Virus record (IMG/VR): IMGVR_UViG_3300039186_001681 | Coordinates: 1 to 45,020 of that record | DNA from: a virus | Reading direction: 5' to 3' (one strand) | DNA: 45,020 nt | In this document: in pieces, positions 16,596 through 25,625 of the stretch | Layout: each line of letters begins with the position of its first letter | Position numbering within the stretch: position 1 is the stretch's first letter | Position numbers and translations under genes: made by a program | The notes under the pieces: model-generated | Told to the model about the DNA's origin: nothing | Databases searched by the model: none | The model's input: the letters and a program-made list of their open reading frames with translations, nothing else

Positions 16596-17447
16596 TTATA
16601 TTAATGATTTTAAATTTATATCATCAAAATAATCTTCGAGATAATAATCTAATTGCTTAAATTGAATTTCAGGTATATACAGATCATCAGCATCTGTAAA
16701 CGTATGGCAGAAATCTAACTCCTTATACATTCCTTTCATATCAGGTGTTATTTGTTGAATAGGTATACTACCCACTTTTAATGCTTCATAAAATCTCAAA
16801 TTTAAAAAATCTCCCGTACCAAGAGGATTTAAAATAAATTTATAGCTAGCTAGTTTTGTTAGGTATTCCTTATACGTAAATTTTCTATCTGTTACTACTA
16901 TATCGACTGGTAGTGATTTATCAGCTGATATTTTATTAAGTAGCTGATATCTTCTAGAGTACGCATATGACGAGTTGTAAATCTTATCAGACTGACCTAT
17001 AAAGAGTACCTTATTTTTCTTTTCTATGATATCGAATTCTAACTCTGTGTCACGTGAGAGTAACTGCTTATTGATAATCTGTTTACTAAGTTTGTTAGCA
17101 TCATTTACGTCAGAAACTATTTGAGTAAGATTTTGTATTTGCGTTAACTTACGTTGATGGTCTTCATTCCATGGAAATTTACTACTGAATATCTTCTCGA
17201 AGTTAAAAACAACTGTCTTAATTTTATTTGAATTAACCTTGTTGATGAACGTATCATTTTTCCATATATCCACATTAGGTGCAAAATGCTCATCAACAAT
17301 AAACAGCGTATTAATACTATCTAGGTCATGAACCGATCTTATATCAATAAAATTTTGATTAAAATAATTTTGTAATCCTAATCTAAAATTTTTAAATAAA
17401 CTATGACCAACGATACTTAAATCATCAGTTGCTATAATTCCTATCAT
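16596..17447 (-). CDS. Exostosin/GT-B-like glycosyltransferase
   Basis: A 283-residue protein. The C-terminal part has FILNPLGTGDFLNLRFYEALKVGSIPI (about 202-230), the nucleotide-sugar-binding signature of exostosin-like and related GT-B enzymes (small-residue loop, then R-x-YEAL-x-G-x-IPI). The N-terminal domain is poorly conserved. It ends four bases before the GT2 gene. Donor and acceptor sugars cannot be told. Confidence 0.7.
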   Translation of the reverse strand: MIGIIATDDLSIVGHSLFKNFRLGLQNYFNQNFIDIRSVHDLDSINTLFIVDEHFAPNVDIWKNDTFINKVNSNKIKTVVFNFEKIFSSKFPWNEDHQRKLTQIQNLTQIVSDVNDANKLSKQIINKQLLSRDTELEFDIIEKKNKVLFIGQSDKIYNSSYAYSRRYQLLNKISADKSLPVDIVVTDRKFTYKEYLTKLASYKFILNPLGTGDFLNLRFYEALKVGSIPIQQITPDMKGMYKELDFCHTFTDADDLYIPEIQFKQLDYYLEDYFDDINLKSLI

Positions 17448-17464
17448 ATAACATATTTACCATA

Positions 17465-18316
17465 CTACATTCCATTATCAATAACACCCTGCCAATACTC
17501 GATACTCAAAGGACTCATATCATAATCTGATAATTTAATTTTATCTGCAGCATTATTTAAAAAATTAGCATCAACGGATGACCAGTCATCGATCGACAAT
17601 ATTGGCAAGCTTCTAAATTTTTCAAACCCTACGCAGCGCGGAACGACCGGTATAGTATTTAGATATAAGGCTTCCCATATTCTATGTGAATCATAACCTG
17701 AGCCGAACGGGCATATGCAGAATTTTGATTTTGAAAGCTCACTTAAGAACGTCTTATTATCCGTAGGAGGATCGCGAGGTATATTATTTGCCTCTAAGGC
17801 TCGCTCAATATATAAACGATTACCTGGGGATGTAGAACAATTGAAATTGTTATAAACTAACTTTGATTTAGTGTTCTGTTGATTTATAACCTCTAAAATA
17901 TTATTAAAATCACCATGATCCCACTGCGAGTTTGCAACACCTATAGGTAACGGTACTAGTTTATTATGGTTATGATTTACATTCTGAGCATACCATTTTA
18001 TAATTTTATCACTATTTAAAAAGTGATCATACTTACCGCTATCTATACCCCAATCTGAATTATGAGACATTAATATAATTGGATGTTCAATATACGGGAA
18101 TACTCTCGTGAAAAATAAATCAAGAGCATGTGTATATACAAATAGCGATTTTGCATGTAATACTTTCTCTGGTATAGGTTCATCAGTTTTTAGTACTATA
18201 TGTGCACAATTAGTATTAGGTAATTGAGCTTGCCAGAGATCCGGGTGTCTCTGATCTTCAAAAATGACCGTTAACTCTACTAACTCTTGTAATTTTTCAC
18301 CTGATATATGCTTCAT
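17465..18316 (-). CDS. Exostosin-like glycosyltransferase
   Basis: About 283 residues from ATG 18316, which follows the upstream stop by two bases. An ATG at 18328 and a GTG at 18340 are in-frame alternatives that overlap that stop. The C-terminal half contains KFCICPFGSGYDSHRIWEAL followed by NTIPVVP, the exostosin/GT47-like donor-site pattern. It is one of four exostosin-like members in this operon, so successive sugars may be added by related enzymes. Confidence 0.72.
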   Translation of the reverse strand: MKHISGEKLQELVELTVIFEDQRHPDLWQAQLPNTNCAHIVLKTDEPIPEKVLHAKSLFVYTHALDLFFTRVFPYIEHPIILMSHNSDWGIDSGKYDHFLNSDKIIKWYAQNVNHNHNKLVPLPIGVANSQWDHGDFNNILEVINQQNTKSKLVYNNFNCSTSPGNRLYIERALEANNIPRDPPTDNKTFLSELSKSKFCICPFGSGYDSHRIWEALYLNTIPVVPRCVGFEKFRSLPILSIDDWSSVDANFLNNAADKIKLSDYDMSPLSIEYWQGVIDNGM

Positions 18317-18318
18317 AT

Positions 18319-19080
18319 TTACATCCATGAAGAAGACCACATATGAGTGCAGACGCTCTCATCTTGAATATATGCCGTATAATCGTTACCTAAGGATCTA
18401 GATCGCTGAAAATTTGGAAAAGGATAAAAGAACGAACATGGAAAAGCTACCACATTTTCAATGTCTATATTTTGAAATAATCGCCGTGTAGCAAACCATG
18501 GCCCGGTCACATTAAGAACATCTCCGTTAATACAACTATCTAAGACTAAGAGAGATTCTAAAAATTTAGACTTAGGAATACACCCAATCAAGCCGTTGAA
18601 GAGAGTGGGTTCTTTATCATACGCAATGCCTATGAATGAGTCGAGACTTAAAAATTTGTTAAAATTGGTATGCATAATAAAGTCGGTATCTATGTATACA
18701 CCACCATATTCAAAGAGAACGGCATATCTAATAAGATCTGATTGCTTAGCTATACCACTTCTTGCCTTACCTACTTTCGTATATAGGTCTTTATCTAAAT
18801 ATTTTAACTGGTTAATATTATCATTACCCCACATCATATACTGCCAGTCCGATTGTAAACTCGAGCGTACATCTGCAGTAAGTTTAGTTTCGAGGTCAGG
18901 CATCTTCGGACCGATCCAGACTTGATGTATTATTTTAGGTATACTATCTTTAGAGTCACCGCTCGATTTAAAATCGTTATATCTATTAATTAAAACATCC
19001 CATTTATCTGCTCTTTCTTTAGACTTATAATCTAAAGAAAACTTCATAGATTCATCAAATTCTGGTAACATATCCTTCAT
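18319..19080 (-). CDS. GT32 (OCH1-like) glycosyltransferase with DxD motif
   Basis: A 253-residue protein. IPKIIHQVWIGPKMP at about 48-62 and ARSGIAKQSDLIRYAVLFEY followed by GGVYIDTDF (about 104-132) are the two hallmarks of the DxD-containing GT32 family, which includes yeast OCH1 and bacterial capsule or LPS transferases. The DTD triad binds the metal-nucleotide. It abuts the FkbM gene with no spacing, so it belongs to the same transcript. Confidence 0.85.
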   Translation of the reverse strand: MKDMLPEFDESMKFSLDYKSKERADKWDVLINRYNDFKSSGDSKDSIPKIIHQVWIGPKMPDLETKLTADVRSSLQSDWQYMMWGNDNINQLKYLDKDLYTKVGKARSGIAKQSDLIRYAVLFEYGGVYIDTDFIMHTNFNKFLSLDSFIGIAYDKEPTLFNGLIGCIPKSKFLESLLVLDSCINGDVLNVTGPWFATRRLFQNIDIENVVAFPCSFFYPFPNFQRSRSLGNDYTAYIQDESVCTHMWSSSWM

Positions 19081-19701
19081 TTAATCTTTTGTAAAAATAC
19101 AGTTATTATTATGAATTCCTTTATAGGTAAATCCTAGTTTTAATAGTTTATTTTTAATATATTGCTGCCCCTTAATACCTAATAAATTTATATTTTCATG
19201 GTTTTCATAGCAGCTTTCTGTATTAAACTCCCAGCTTTCGTGTATAATATTCTTTATATCAATCTTTGTAAAGTCAATACTATCTAAAATAGTAAAATCA
19301 TAACCCTCAGTATCTATCATAAGTAATTCGATTTCAGTTATAGCTTCTTCCTGACATATAATATTAAAATTATATGTCGTTACAGGGTAACCGGTTAACT
19401 TATTACCATCCCAATCTTGCATTGGTATAAGAGTAGAGTGAGCTTTCCGGGCTTTATTATTATCAGGGAGATAGATGGTAGAGTGCTTATTATGATCTAT
19501 ATCCACCACACCATTAATTAGTTTTTTGTTAATATTTAAGTAACTTTTTTCAATAGATTCGTTAAACTCCTGCCAGGGTTCAACTAACACTACAAAGGAA
19601 GGTGTATGTTTACTTACTAATTCCCTAAATTCATCTACACCAGTGTTTGTACCTATCTGAAAAAAAACTTTATTATGATTTATATTAAGATACTTTTGCA
19701 T
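19081..19701 (-). CDS. FkbM-family methyltransferase
   Basis: About 206 residues from ATG 19701, one base after the upstream stop; a longer frame back to 19740 would overlap the fucosyltransferase. VFFQIGTNTGVDEF near residue 12 is the SAM-binding loop and LLMIDTEGYDFTILDSI near 141 is the FkbM-family motif. These enzymes O-methylate sugars, often at the end of a glycan, so this one may cap the glycan built by the neighbouring transferases. Confidence 0.78.
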   Translation of the reverse strand: MQKYLNINHNKVFFQIGTNTGVDEFRELVSKHTPSFVVLVEPWQEFNESIEKSYLNINKKLINGVVDIDHNKHSTIYLPDNNKARKAHSTLIPMQDWDGNKLTGYPVTTYNFNIICQEEAITEIELLMIDTEGYDFTILDSIDFTKIDIKNIIHESWEFNTESCYENHENINLLGIKGQQYIKNKLLKLGFTYKGIHNNNCIFTKD

Positions 19702-19702
19702 T

Positions 19703-20467
19703 TTATACAATATATTTACGAGATGTATTATTAAAATCAAAATATAAATCTATATCATCTCTACCTGGTTCAACCGGCCACCAATCTAACCCTGTTTTAT
19801 ATGGAAATATTATATTTTTATGATTACCTAGAAAAGCTGCCCACCACGAAAAACTAGATTGTGAAATAGCTATATTTTCACTATACATCAGTGTATTTAA
19901 ATCCTGCATACCTCTACTATCACTACAGACTTTAAAAGTATCAACCACACCCTCTGTATTAAGCATACAACCATCATCAACGAGCCTTTTTACGGTTTCG
20001 CAATTTGAGTTATCAGTAACAATTGTTACCCTATCAAATTTACTGCTAGTAATTAAGCTTTTATAAAAATCGTAGCCTAAAAATGCTTTAACTAAAGTAT
20101 AATCAGTTTCTCTAATATGAACTACCAGGTCGCCCCTATTAATTATATCCGATTTTATATTGAACAGTGCTCTCAGCTCGTCTCTATAATCCACATACAA
20201 GCTGCTTTTTTGTAAAAATGAATTAACAATTATATCTCCATCATGATTGATTAGAGATTCCATGTCTACATATTGGTCGCCAAAACTTCTTGTAGTAATA
20301 GGTTTATTAGGCCTACTCGTATATAGATTTTCTTTAATATTAAAGTTAGGTAAGTCACCGTAAAAGAATTCGCAGTTTTTAAGTTTAGATAATATATACC
20401 CAAACGCATATTGAAACATTCTATTACCCATCCTACCAGCCGGGTCATACTGTACTATAACACTCAT
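19703..20467 (-). CDS. GT11 alpha-1,2-fucosyltransferase-like
   Basis: A 254-residue protein. GRMGNRMFQYAFGYIL (11-26), HIRETDY at 117-123 (the GT11 HxRxxDY motif) and SQSSFSWWAAFLG near 207-219 are the three signature blocks of alpha-1,2-fucosyl and related transferases. It probably adds fucose or a similar deoxysugar. A 4-base overlap with its upstream neighbour shows coupling. Donor synthesis genes (GDP-fucose) are not in the window, so the host would supply them. Confidence 0.85.
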   Translation of the reverse strand: MSVIVQYDPAGRMGNRMFQYAFGYILSKLKNCEFFYGDLPNFNIKENLYTSRPNKPITTRSFGDQYVDMESLINHDGDIIVNSFLQKSSLYVDYRDELRALFNIKSDIINRGDLVVHIRETDYTLVKAFLGYDFYKSLITSSKFDRVTIVTDNSNCETVKRLVDDGCMLNTEGVVDTFKVCSDSRGMQDLNTLMYSENIAISQSSFSWWAAFLGNHKNIIFPYKTGLDWWPVEPGRDDIDLYFDFNNTSRKYIV

Positions 20468-21303
20468 AAGTTATGCTGTATATACTCCCTAAAATTCTGC
20501 TTTTTAAATTTATTATATGCTTGTAAGCATTTTTCTCTCATAGCTACATGATCTAGAGATGAGAGTAGGTCGTTTAATTTATTATTATCCAAATTACTAA
20601 CCTCTCGTTCAGGTATTTGCACTATAGTATTACCCCAATCCCAGTCCGGCAAAGCCCATTCATCACTCATTAAGATAGGTATTGTCCCGGCTGATAAACA
20701 CTCCCAGAATCTTACAGCAGAAGGAGATGAACCTCGTGGGCATAAACTAAAGATAGAACGCTCTAACATATCTTTATACTCCTCTTCTTCCTTTTCTTTA
20801 TCTTGATTTAAATCTTCTACATGGTAGGTATCACGATATATAAATGTATCACCTATAATATTTTTCTTTAATAAACCTCTAATTGGGTGAGTTGTATATG
20901 CTCCCATAAACGATACTAATATATTCTTCTTGACATTATGATCAAAGATATCATTGAACGCAAAGGATATAGGTATCAGATCGATGCCTTGCATAGTATC
21001 ATTTACACTATGTAACGTGCAGAATACTTTTGTGATATTCAAATGCTTAAAGTATAGTTCGAGCTGCTTGAAGCTATCATGCTGACATACTGTAAAGTTA
21101 TTCTCTGTCTGTATTTTATAATTGCTTAACTCTTTTAGAAAGGAATTACGACCTATATTACCGGGGAATCTCAACCAGTGACTGTTTAGAATCTGAGTCC
21201 ATGGCACTGCAACATAGTTTGATACATCAGTAAGAGTCTTGTAGCATTCATACTCTGTTGGAAACTTTTCGTATTTAAAAATATCCTCAAAAAAACTAAT
21301 CAT
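20464..21303 (-). CDS. Exostosin-like glycosyltransferase
   Basis: A 279-residue protein with IFSLCPRGSSPSAVRFWECL followed by SAGTIPILMSDEWALP (about 190-226), a clear exostosin donor-binding block. It overlaps the next gene by 4 bases at each end. The N-terminal half is unlike the other exostosin-like members, which suggests a different acceptor. Confidence 0.75.
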   Translation of the reverse strand: MISFFEDIFKYEKFPTEYECYKTLTDVSNYVAVPWTQILNSHWLRFPGNIGRNSFLKELSNYKIQTENNFTVCQHDSFKQLELYFKHLNITKVFCTLHSVNDTMQGIDLIPISFAFNDIFDHNVKKNILVSFMGAYTTHPIRGLLKKNIIGDTFIYRDTYHVEDLNQDKEKEEEEYKDMLERSIFSLCPRGSSPSAVRFWECLSAGTIPILMSDEWALPDWDWGNTIVQIPEREVSNLDNNKLNDLLSSLDHVAMREKCLQAYNKFKKQNFREYIQHNL

Positions 21304-22211
21304 GATTTAAATGTATTGTATGTAGAAATGTACCTTGAAAAACCTGCAGGGTTTAAATACTGCTCATATATATATCTACTATATTTTTGAATATCTATAT
21401 ATGAAGCCTCATCGATATTATTCCACCATTTTTTTATATCGTGATTAATATTTTTAGGTGTTGTAATAATAAATCTATTCCAGTCGATTATATTACTACA
21501 AGGTAACGATATATCGGTATCAATTATAATCGGAATCTTACCGCAAGATAACGCTTCATATAATCTATATGAGAAGTTACCAGCGCCTCTGCAGCATAGG
21601 ACCATATCACTACTCTTCATATTGCCTATATACTCTCTACGTAGATCAGAATTATGTGGATTACCTCCCCAGAACGAACTTCTGATAATAAAATTTGTAT
21701 CAATATCTGCATTATTTTCTAGAATTCTAACACAATTAGATCTAGTTGAATGTGTTAACGCTCCGCAGAAGCTAACTACCGGTTTTGATCTAAGTGGTCG
21801 TATATCGGATACTCCAAAATCGCAACTCCAAGCCGGCATAGGAAACTCATTAAGCTTCTGCTTAGATTTATTAATAGATGTTCTGAATACATAAACATTA
21901 TCTGGCAAGGTGTCACTGATAGGCTTATCATTATCATCATTAAAAAACGCTAATATTGGCTTATGGTTATATCCTTGAACTTGCTGTACAAACGATATAA
22001 TATCACCACAATATTTGTCATGATATATAATAAAATCCGCCTCTTCGATTGAAGTATACTCAACATTAGATTTAATGCTTTCTGCCCATTTGTTACCAAT
22101 AAAGTCTTTATCTGTACCTATAACGTCTTTACTATACAGAGGCAGTAATAAGAATTTCTCCGACTTAAAGTCCTCAAGATCTAGTTTTGATTTATCGTAC
22201 CAAATTTTCAT
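21300..22211 (-). CDS. Exostosin-like glycosyltransferase
   Basis: A 303-residue protein. VLCCRGAGNFSYRLYEALSC followed by GKIPIIIDTD (about 210-240) is the exostosin-type donor site. The N-terminal region has IIYHDKYCGDIISFVQ and FRTSINKSKQKL segments as in viral and bacterial exostosin-like enzymes. It overlaps both neighbours and so sits inside the sugar operon. Confidence 0.75.
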   Translation of the reverse strand: MKIWYDKSKLDLEDFKSEKFLLLPLYSKDVIGTDKDFIGNKWAESIKSNVEYTSIEEADFIIYHDKYCGDIISFVQQVQGYNHKPILAFFNDDNDKPISDTLPDNVYVFRTSINKSKQKLNEFPMPAWSCDFGVSDIRPLRSKPVVSFCGALTHSTRSNCVRILENNADIDTNFIIRSSFWGGNPHNSDLRREYIGNMKSSDMVLCCRGAGNFSYRLYEALSCGKIPIIIDTDISLPCSNIIDWNRFIITTPKNINHDIKKWWNNIDEASYIDIQKYSRYIYEQYLNPAGFSRYISTYNTFKS

Positions 22212-22854
22212 AATTAGCTTTTATCAATTGCATTAATTTTAACTTATTATCGACACCTTGCACATAATTACCGTGATGTAAAAGCATATTAGCGGGTGGT
22301 ATTATATTAGTATCATTATCCCATACATGTGTACCGTCTAAATTATTAAAGAAATTACCTATAGTGTAATACTTCTCTTTATCTAGAAGCTTAAAATTGA
22401 CCATACCTTTATGATGATTCAAAGCAACTTGATCATTTACTAATGTAGTGAATGTTTTATATATCTTCTCGAATAAATTTCTAACATTATCATTACCTTT
22501 TGCGATAAAAAACCCAGCGCATAGTGTACCGCAATCTTCTTGACATGCAATATCATAACCTTGTACACTCTCAACTAAATCATCTAAAAATCTACCATAA
22601 TAATATATATCTACATCAGAAAAGATAAAATAATCATCTTCGTTTTCATCTATAGCTTGTAAAATCACCTGAAGCTTGTATTTCATTGATTCAAGCCAAC
22701 CTTGCTCCATAAACTTACCGGCCTGGGTTGTCTGCCTATGACAAGCGGATCTTATAACCAGTTCATCTTCCGTATATAGATCTCTAATCGATTTTTTAAA
22801 ATAGTTTTCATATAAGTCTTTATGAGAGTCACTATAATGTGTGTATATTTTCAT
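22192..22854 (-). CDS. Nucleotide-diphospho-sugar transferase (GT77-like, DxD)
   Basis: A 220-residue GT-A-type protein. DYFIFSDVDIYYYGRF near 74-89 carries the DVD metal site, and CAGFFIAKGNDN near 111 and LLHHGNYV near 199 match the PF03407-like group. The protein has no membrane segment. It overlaps the next gene by 20 bases. The acceptor is unknown. Confidence 0.7.
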   Translation of the reverse strand: MKIYTHYSDSHKDLYENYFKKSIRDLYTEDELVIRSACHRQTTQAGKFMEQGWLESMKYKLQVILQAIDENEDDYFIFSDVDIYYYGRFLDDLVESVQGYDIACQEDCGTLCAGFFIAKGNDNVRNLFEKIYKTFTTLVNDQVALNHHKGMVNFKLLDKEKYYTIGNFFNNLDGTHVWDNDTNIIPPANMLLHHGNYVQGVDNKLKLMQLIKANYENLVR

Positions 22855-23582
22855 CTTTTAATTATATCCTCTAATATCTTTAACTCCCTCTGCATTACAG
22901 GTGTTAACTTTCTCTTAAACAAATCATTATTATCCCATATACCTACTCGAGTTTCTTCCAATCTCTCTGACGTTGCATCTTTAGTACCTCCTTCAGAAAA
23001 ATGTAAATGCTTTATCATGATATCATGGTAATATATTTTTCGACCTAATGTACTGAAAAGAGTATCTAGATATGTATCCTGGAATATATTAGGTTCTTCA
23101 GTTTGAACATATCTACCAACAGCATCCACATAATCTCTATGTATAAATGAATTAACAGCTAACGGCTCAACGGTGGCATATTTATTACCTGGGCCCCTCA
23201 TACCATCGTTGCAGTGTACGAGATAGATGTTATCTCTCTGCTCCTTAAACGTCTCAATAATTTTTTTATCCCAGTCATTTGTCTTGAAGATCATATCATC
23301 ACCTACCATAGCAATAATATCACCAGTGCATTCTGCAGCCATCTTATTCCATAGACCTGAAAGGCCTTCTTCTTTAAACAGCTTACTCTTAAAAACTATA
23401 AGAGTTACAAAATCTAGATTACCGGCAATTCGTTTATACGAGTCAATTTTTGGGTCATCATCATCAACTCCTAAAATTATTTCAACATTATTAATATTAT
23501 TAACAGTAGCAAAAACGCTGCTTGTAAAGGTAATAAACTTATTTAGCCTCTCGCGGCTAGGGCATAGTAGAGAGATTTTCAT
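22851..23582 (-). CDS. GT2-like glycosyltransferase
   Basis: A 243-residue protein opening MKISLLCPSRERLNKF, then IILGVDDDDPKID and IIAMVGDDMIF near 90-100 (the DxD-like site), and GRKIYYHDIMIKHLHFS near 188. The arrangement is that of GT2 family transferases seen in phage and capsule clusters. It overlaps both neighbouring genes by 4 bases. Confidence 0.75.
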   Translation of the reverse strand: MKISLLCPSRERLNKFITFTSSVFATVNNINNVEIILGVDDDDPKIDSYKRIAGNLDFVTLIVFKSKLFKEEGLSGLWNKMAAECTGDIIAMVGDDMIFKTNDWDKKIIETFKEQRDNIYLVHCNDGMRGPGNKYATVEPLAVNSFIHRDYVDAVGRYVQTEEPNIFQDTYLDTLFSTLGRKIYYHDIMIKHLHFSEGGTKDATSERLEETRVGIWDNNDLFKRKLTPVMQRELKILEDIIKR

Positions 23583-24367
23583 TTTTTAATTTTCTTGAGA
23601 AACTTAACAATATCATTAATACTAGTATCCGGTACGGCATTCTGCCAAGCTGGCATATAGCCGTGCTTCTTATGAAAAATATATGCACTATCAATTATCT
23701 TCTGTTTCCAGTCATCTCCTCTTCTTATTGAAGATGACTCTTCACTACAAGCTTGCTCTTCAATAAAATCACAGCTATTAGCTAAATCGGTCCACCACCA
23801 GTAAGGTGTACTGTAACCGGATTTTGCTAATCTATATGAATGCTCTACATGCTCAAAGTTATTTTTATCGAAATCTTCGTCAAAAAAGCCTACATCTTCT
23901 AAAGATTCCTTCGTATAGAAACATACTGCTCCAACTGAATGTTGATTTAAAGCAATTCTAACATCACCGTAATCAATTATCTTTCTTGGCTTTGGTTCCC
24001 CTTTACTAATATTACCTTTATTAGCTGGTCCATGGTAAGCAAAGGACATATGCTGTATACCGGTAATTGCACTAGCTTTAATATATTCATCAAAAGCATT
24101 TCCCTTAAATCTCATATCATCTTCTACTAGGAAAATATAATCGCAATCTCTGCTCAATAGCTCTTTAAGCGCTTTATTCTTACTCTTACACACACCTATA
24201 TTCTGCTCATTATTGACTACCTCGCATTCATAGAATGTTGTAATGGGCTTATCACCGTCATTAATAATAATTATTTCGTCATACCACTCAGGCATAATAC
24301 TCTTAAAGCAGTTTTCTAGAAACTCATTTCTATTACATGTTATAATACCTATACCAATCTTTGACAT
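23579..24367 (-). CDS. GT2 glycosyltransferase, first gene of the sugar operon
   Basis: A 262-residue classic GT2: IGIGIITCNRNEFLENCFKS at 4-23, IIIINDGDKPI near 32, NIGVCKSKNKALKE near 56, LVEDDMRF near 79 (the DxD site) and GFFDEDFDKNNFEHVEHSYR near 157. It is transcribed from a late promoter seven bases upstream. The ten genes that follow to 15974 overlap or nearly touch and should share this transcript. Confidence 0.85.
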   Translation of the reverse strand: MSKIGIGIITCNRNEFLENCFKSIMPEWYDEIIIINDGDKPITTFYECEVVNNEQNIGVCKSKNKALKELLSRDCDYIFLVEDDMRFKGNAFDEYIKASAITGIQHMSFAYHGPANKGNISKGEPKPRKIIDYGDVRIALNQHSVGAVCFYTKESLEDVGFFDEDFDKNNFEHVEHSYRLAKSGYSTPYWWWTDLANSCDFIEEQACSEESSSIRRGDDWKQKIIDSAYIFHKKHGYMPAWQNAVPDTSINDIVKFLKKIKK

Positions 24368-24374
24368 TATATAT

Positions 24375-24389
24375 AATTTATAATAAATA
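24375..24389. promoter_or_regulatory. Divergent late promoters: sugar operon and repeat protein
   Basis: On the minus strand TATAAATT (24382-24375) lies 7 bases before the ATG at 24367. On the plus strand AATAAATA (24382-24389) lies 6 bases before the ATG at 24396. The two elements share one base, so the sugar operon and the fibre-like gene are fired from one compact late site. Confidence 0.65.
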
Positions 24390-24395
24390 ATTAAT

Positions 24396-24779
24396 ATGGC
24401 CAGCGTAGAAGTAAGTATAAACCAGTTACCGGTAACAAATCAAATCACAGATGGTGATTTTTTAATCATCCAGACTCCTAATGCAACAAATCGATTAGAT
24501 TTTAGTGATTTTGTAGTAGGTTTAGAGAATACAACTTTCTCAAACACTATCATTAACAATACAACTGACATTCAAGCTCTGTCAACTGATGTTGTAACAA
24601 ATACAACAAATATTGAAGCTCTGTCAACTGATGTTGTAACAAATACAACAAATATTGAATCTCTATCAAGTACCTTATATGAAAGTGCACCAGACGCGAA
24701 CATCGGTCAATCTACACATTTAATACCTATAGTTATAGGTGGTGTAAATTACGCTATAATGTTATCGGCTACTAGCTAG
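24396..24779 (+). CDS. Small fibre-like protein with tandem 14-residue repeat
   Basis: A 127-residue protein. Residues 1-45 look like a beta attachment domain (VSINQLPVTNQITDGDFLII); residues 50-95 hold repeats of the form NTTNIEALSTDVVT, a Thr/Asn/Ser-rich pattern typical of trimeric fibre or coiled-coil stalks; the rest is a short beta tip. It is divergent from the glycosyltransferase operon with a shared late promoter region. A tail-fibre or head-decoration part is inferred. The Thr/Ser/Asn-rich repeat is a plausible glycosylation target. Confidence 0.65.
   Translation: MASVEVSINQLPVTNQITDGDFLIIQTPNATNRLDFSDFVVGLENTTFSNTIINNTTDIQALSTDVVTNTTNIEALSTDVVTNTTNIESLSSTLYESAPDANIGQSTHLIPIVIGGVNYAIMLSATS
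24576..24659 (+). repeat. Perfect 42-bp tandem duplication
   Basis: Bases 24576-24617 are repeated exactly at 24618-24659, encoding two identical 14-residue units; a diverged copy flanks each side. The exact match indicates a recent duplication by slippage or recombination and suggests that stalk length can vary. Confidence 0.85.
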
Positions 24780-25569
24780 TAACTTCACCATCTGCCCCGA
24801 GTACTTGCTTAATCTGCTCTCTTTCGTGCGCTAGCGCCTGCGCAAGATCTTTAGCTTCAATCTGCGATTCAATCAAATTCTGCATCGCTTGGGCATCGGA
24901 ATCTAATAACTGACCATCTGACGGATTAATTAGCTCATTTAAACTCTCCGCAGTACCGCCGATTAGATCACCATCAACATCCAAGTATTGTTTAATCATA
25001 GCAATTCGAGTTTGACGGTCACCGAAGACTTCAATCCAACCCGGGGCATCATCCTTCGGAAAGAAAGGATTAGTTCCGTTATTTTCATGATGCTGTGCAC
25101 CAATCATCTTAAAAATATTATCAATTTCCTTAATATAAACTGAATCAACTTCACGTATACCATCCTTTTCAATCTTAACTGGAGCTGCTTTGGTGATAGG
25201 AGTAAAGAATATAATATCTAAATGCTTCATGCTTTCACATACCAACGGTATACACTTATCAATAAACTCTTTATCAATATCACCAACGCCTTTTTCAAAG
25301 CACCATAGTGAATAGATTAAATTATCAATAGGGCATCTGTCCATAATAACATAATCTTCTGACTTAAACGTCTGCATTTCATCAATCATATGATTGAGAA
25401 TTTTCCATTGAGTGTCTTTAGTCGCTTTCTTACTATGAGGTAGTTTTTCTGCAATTAACTTATCACGATATGTCGTACTCTCGGTACGGTAATTTGACCA
25501 TTCCTGTAAAAAGTCATTGATTAAAGTTGTTTTTCCTTGATTACCTGTACCACTAATTGCAATTCTCAT
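24772..25569 (-). CDS. AAA_28/NadR-like P-loop kinase, second member
   Basis: A 265-residue protein: Walker A GTGNQGKTT at 7-15, VIMDRCPIDNLIY near 79-91, as in the kinase at 596-1144. The core of about 200 residues is followed by an extra acidic helical C-terminal tail (about 205-265). It is divergent from the RecB-like nuclease gene. Deoxynucleotide, nicotinamide-riboside or modified-base phosphorylation are all possible. Its stop overlaps the fibre-like gene by 8 bases. Confidence 0.7.
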   Translation of the reverse strand: MRIAISGTGNQGKTTLINDFLQEWSNYRTESTTYRDKLIAEKLPHSKKATKDTQWKILNHMIDEMQTFKSEDYVIMDRCPIDNLIYSLWCFEKGVGDIDKEFIDKCIPLVCESMKHLDIIFFTPITKAAPVKIEKDGIREVDSVYIKEIDNIFKMIGAQHHENNGTNPFFPKDDAPGWIEVFGDRQTRIAMIKQYLDVDGDLIGGTAESLNELINPSDGQLLDSDAQAMQNLIESQIEAKDLAQALAHEREQIKQVLGADGEVTS

Positions 25570-25591
25570 ATTATTATTTTATACCATAAAC

Positions 25592-25619
25592 TTGATTTTT
25601 CAAGAGCTCAATCTATAAT
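25592..25619 (+). promoter_or_regulatory. Sigma70-type promoter of the RecB-like nuclease gene (leaderless)
   Basis: TTGATT (25592-25597), a 16-base spacer and TATAAT (25614-25619) are followed by 6 bases and ATG 25626, placing +1 on the A. The -35 is part of an inverted repeat CTTGA-TTTT-TCAAG (25591-25604) whose other arm gives TTGAAA toward the divergent kinase gene. Confidence 0.75.
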
Positions 25620-25625
25620 TATTGT

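Noticed and set aside
19702-19740. Longer FkbM-type reading frame starting at 19740
   Set aside because: It would overlap the fucosyltransferase by 38 bases; ATG 19701, one base after its stop, starts just before the SAM-binding motif.
24576-24659. The 42-bp repeat as a regulatory iteron
   Set aside because: It is in frame, a multiple of three, and encodes a plausible stalk repeat, so a coding explanation is enough.
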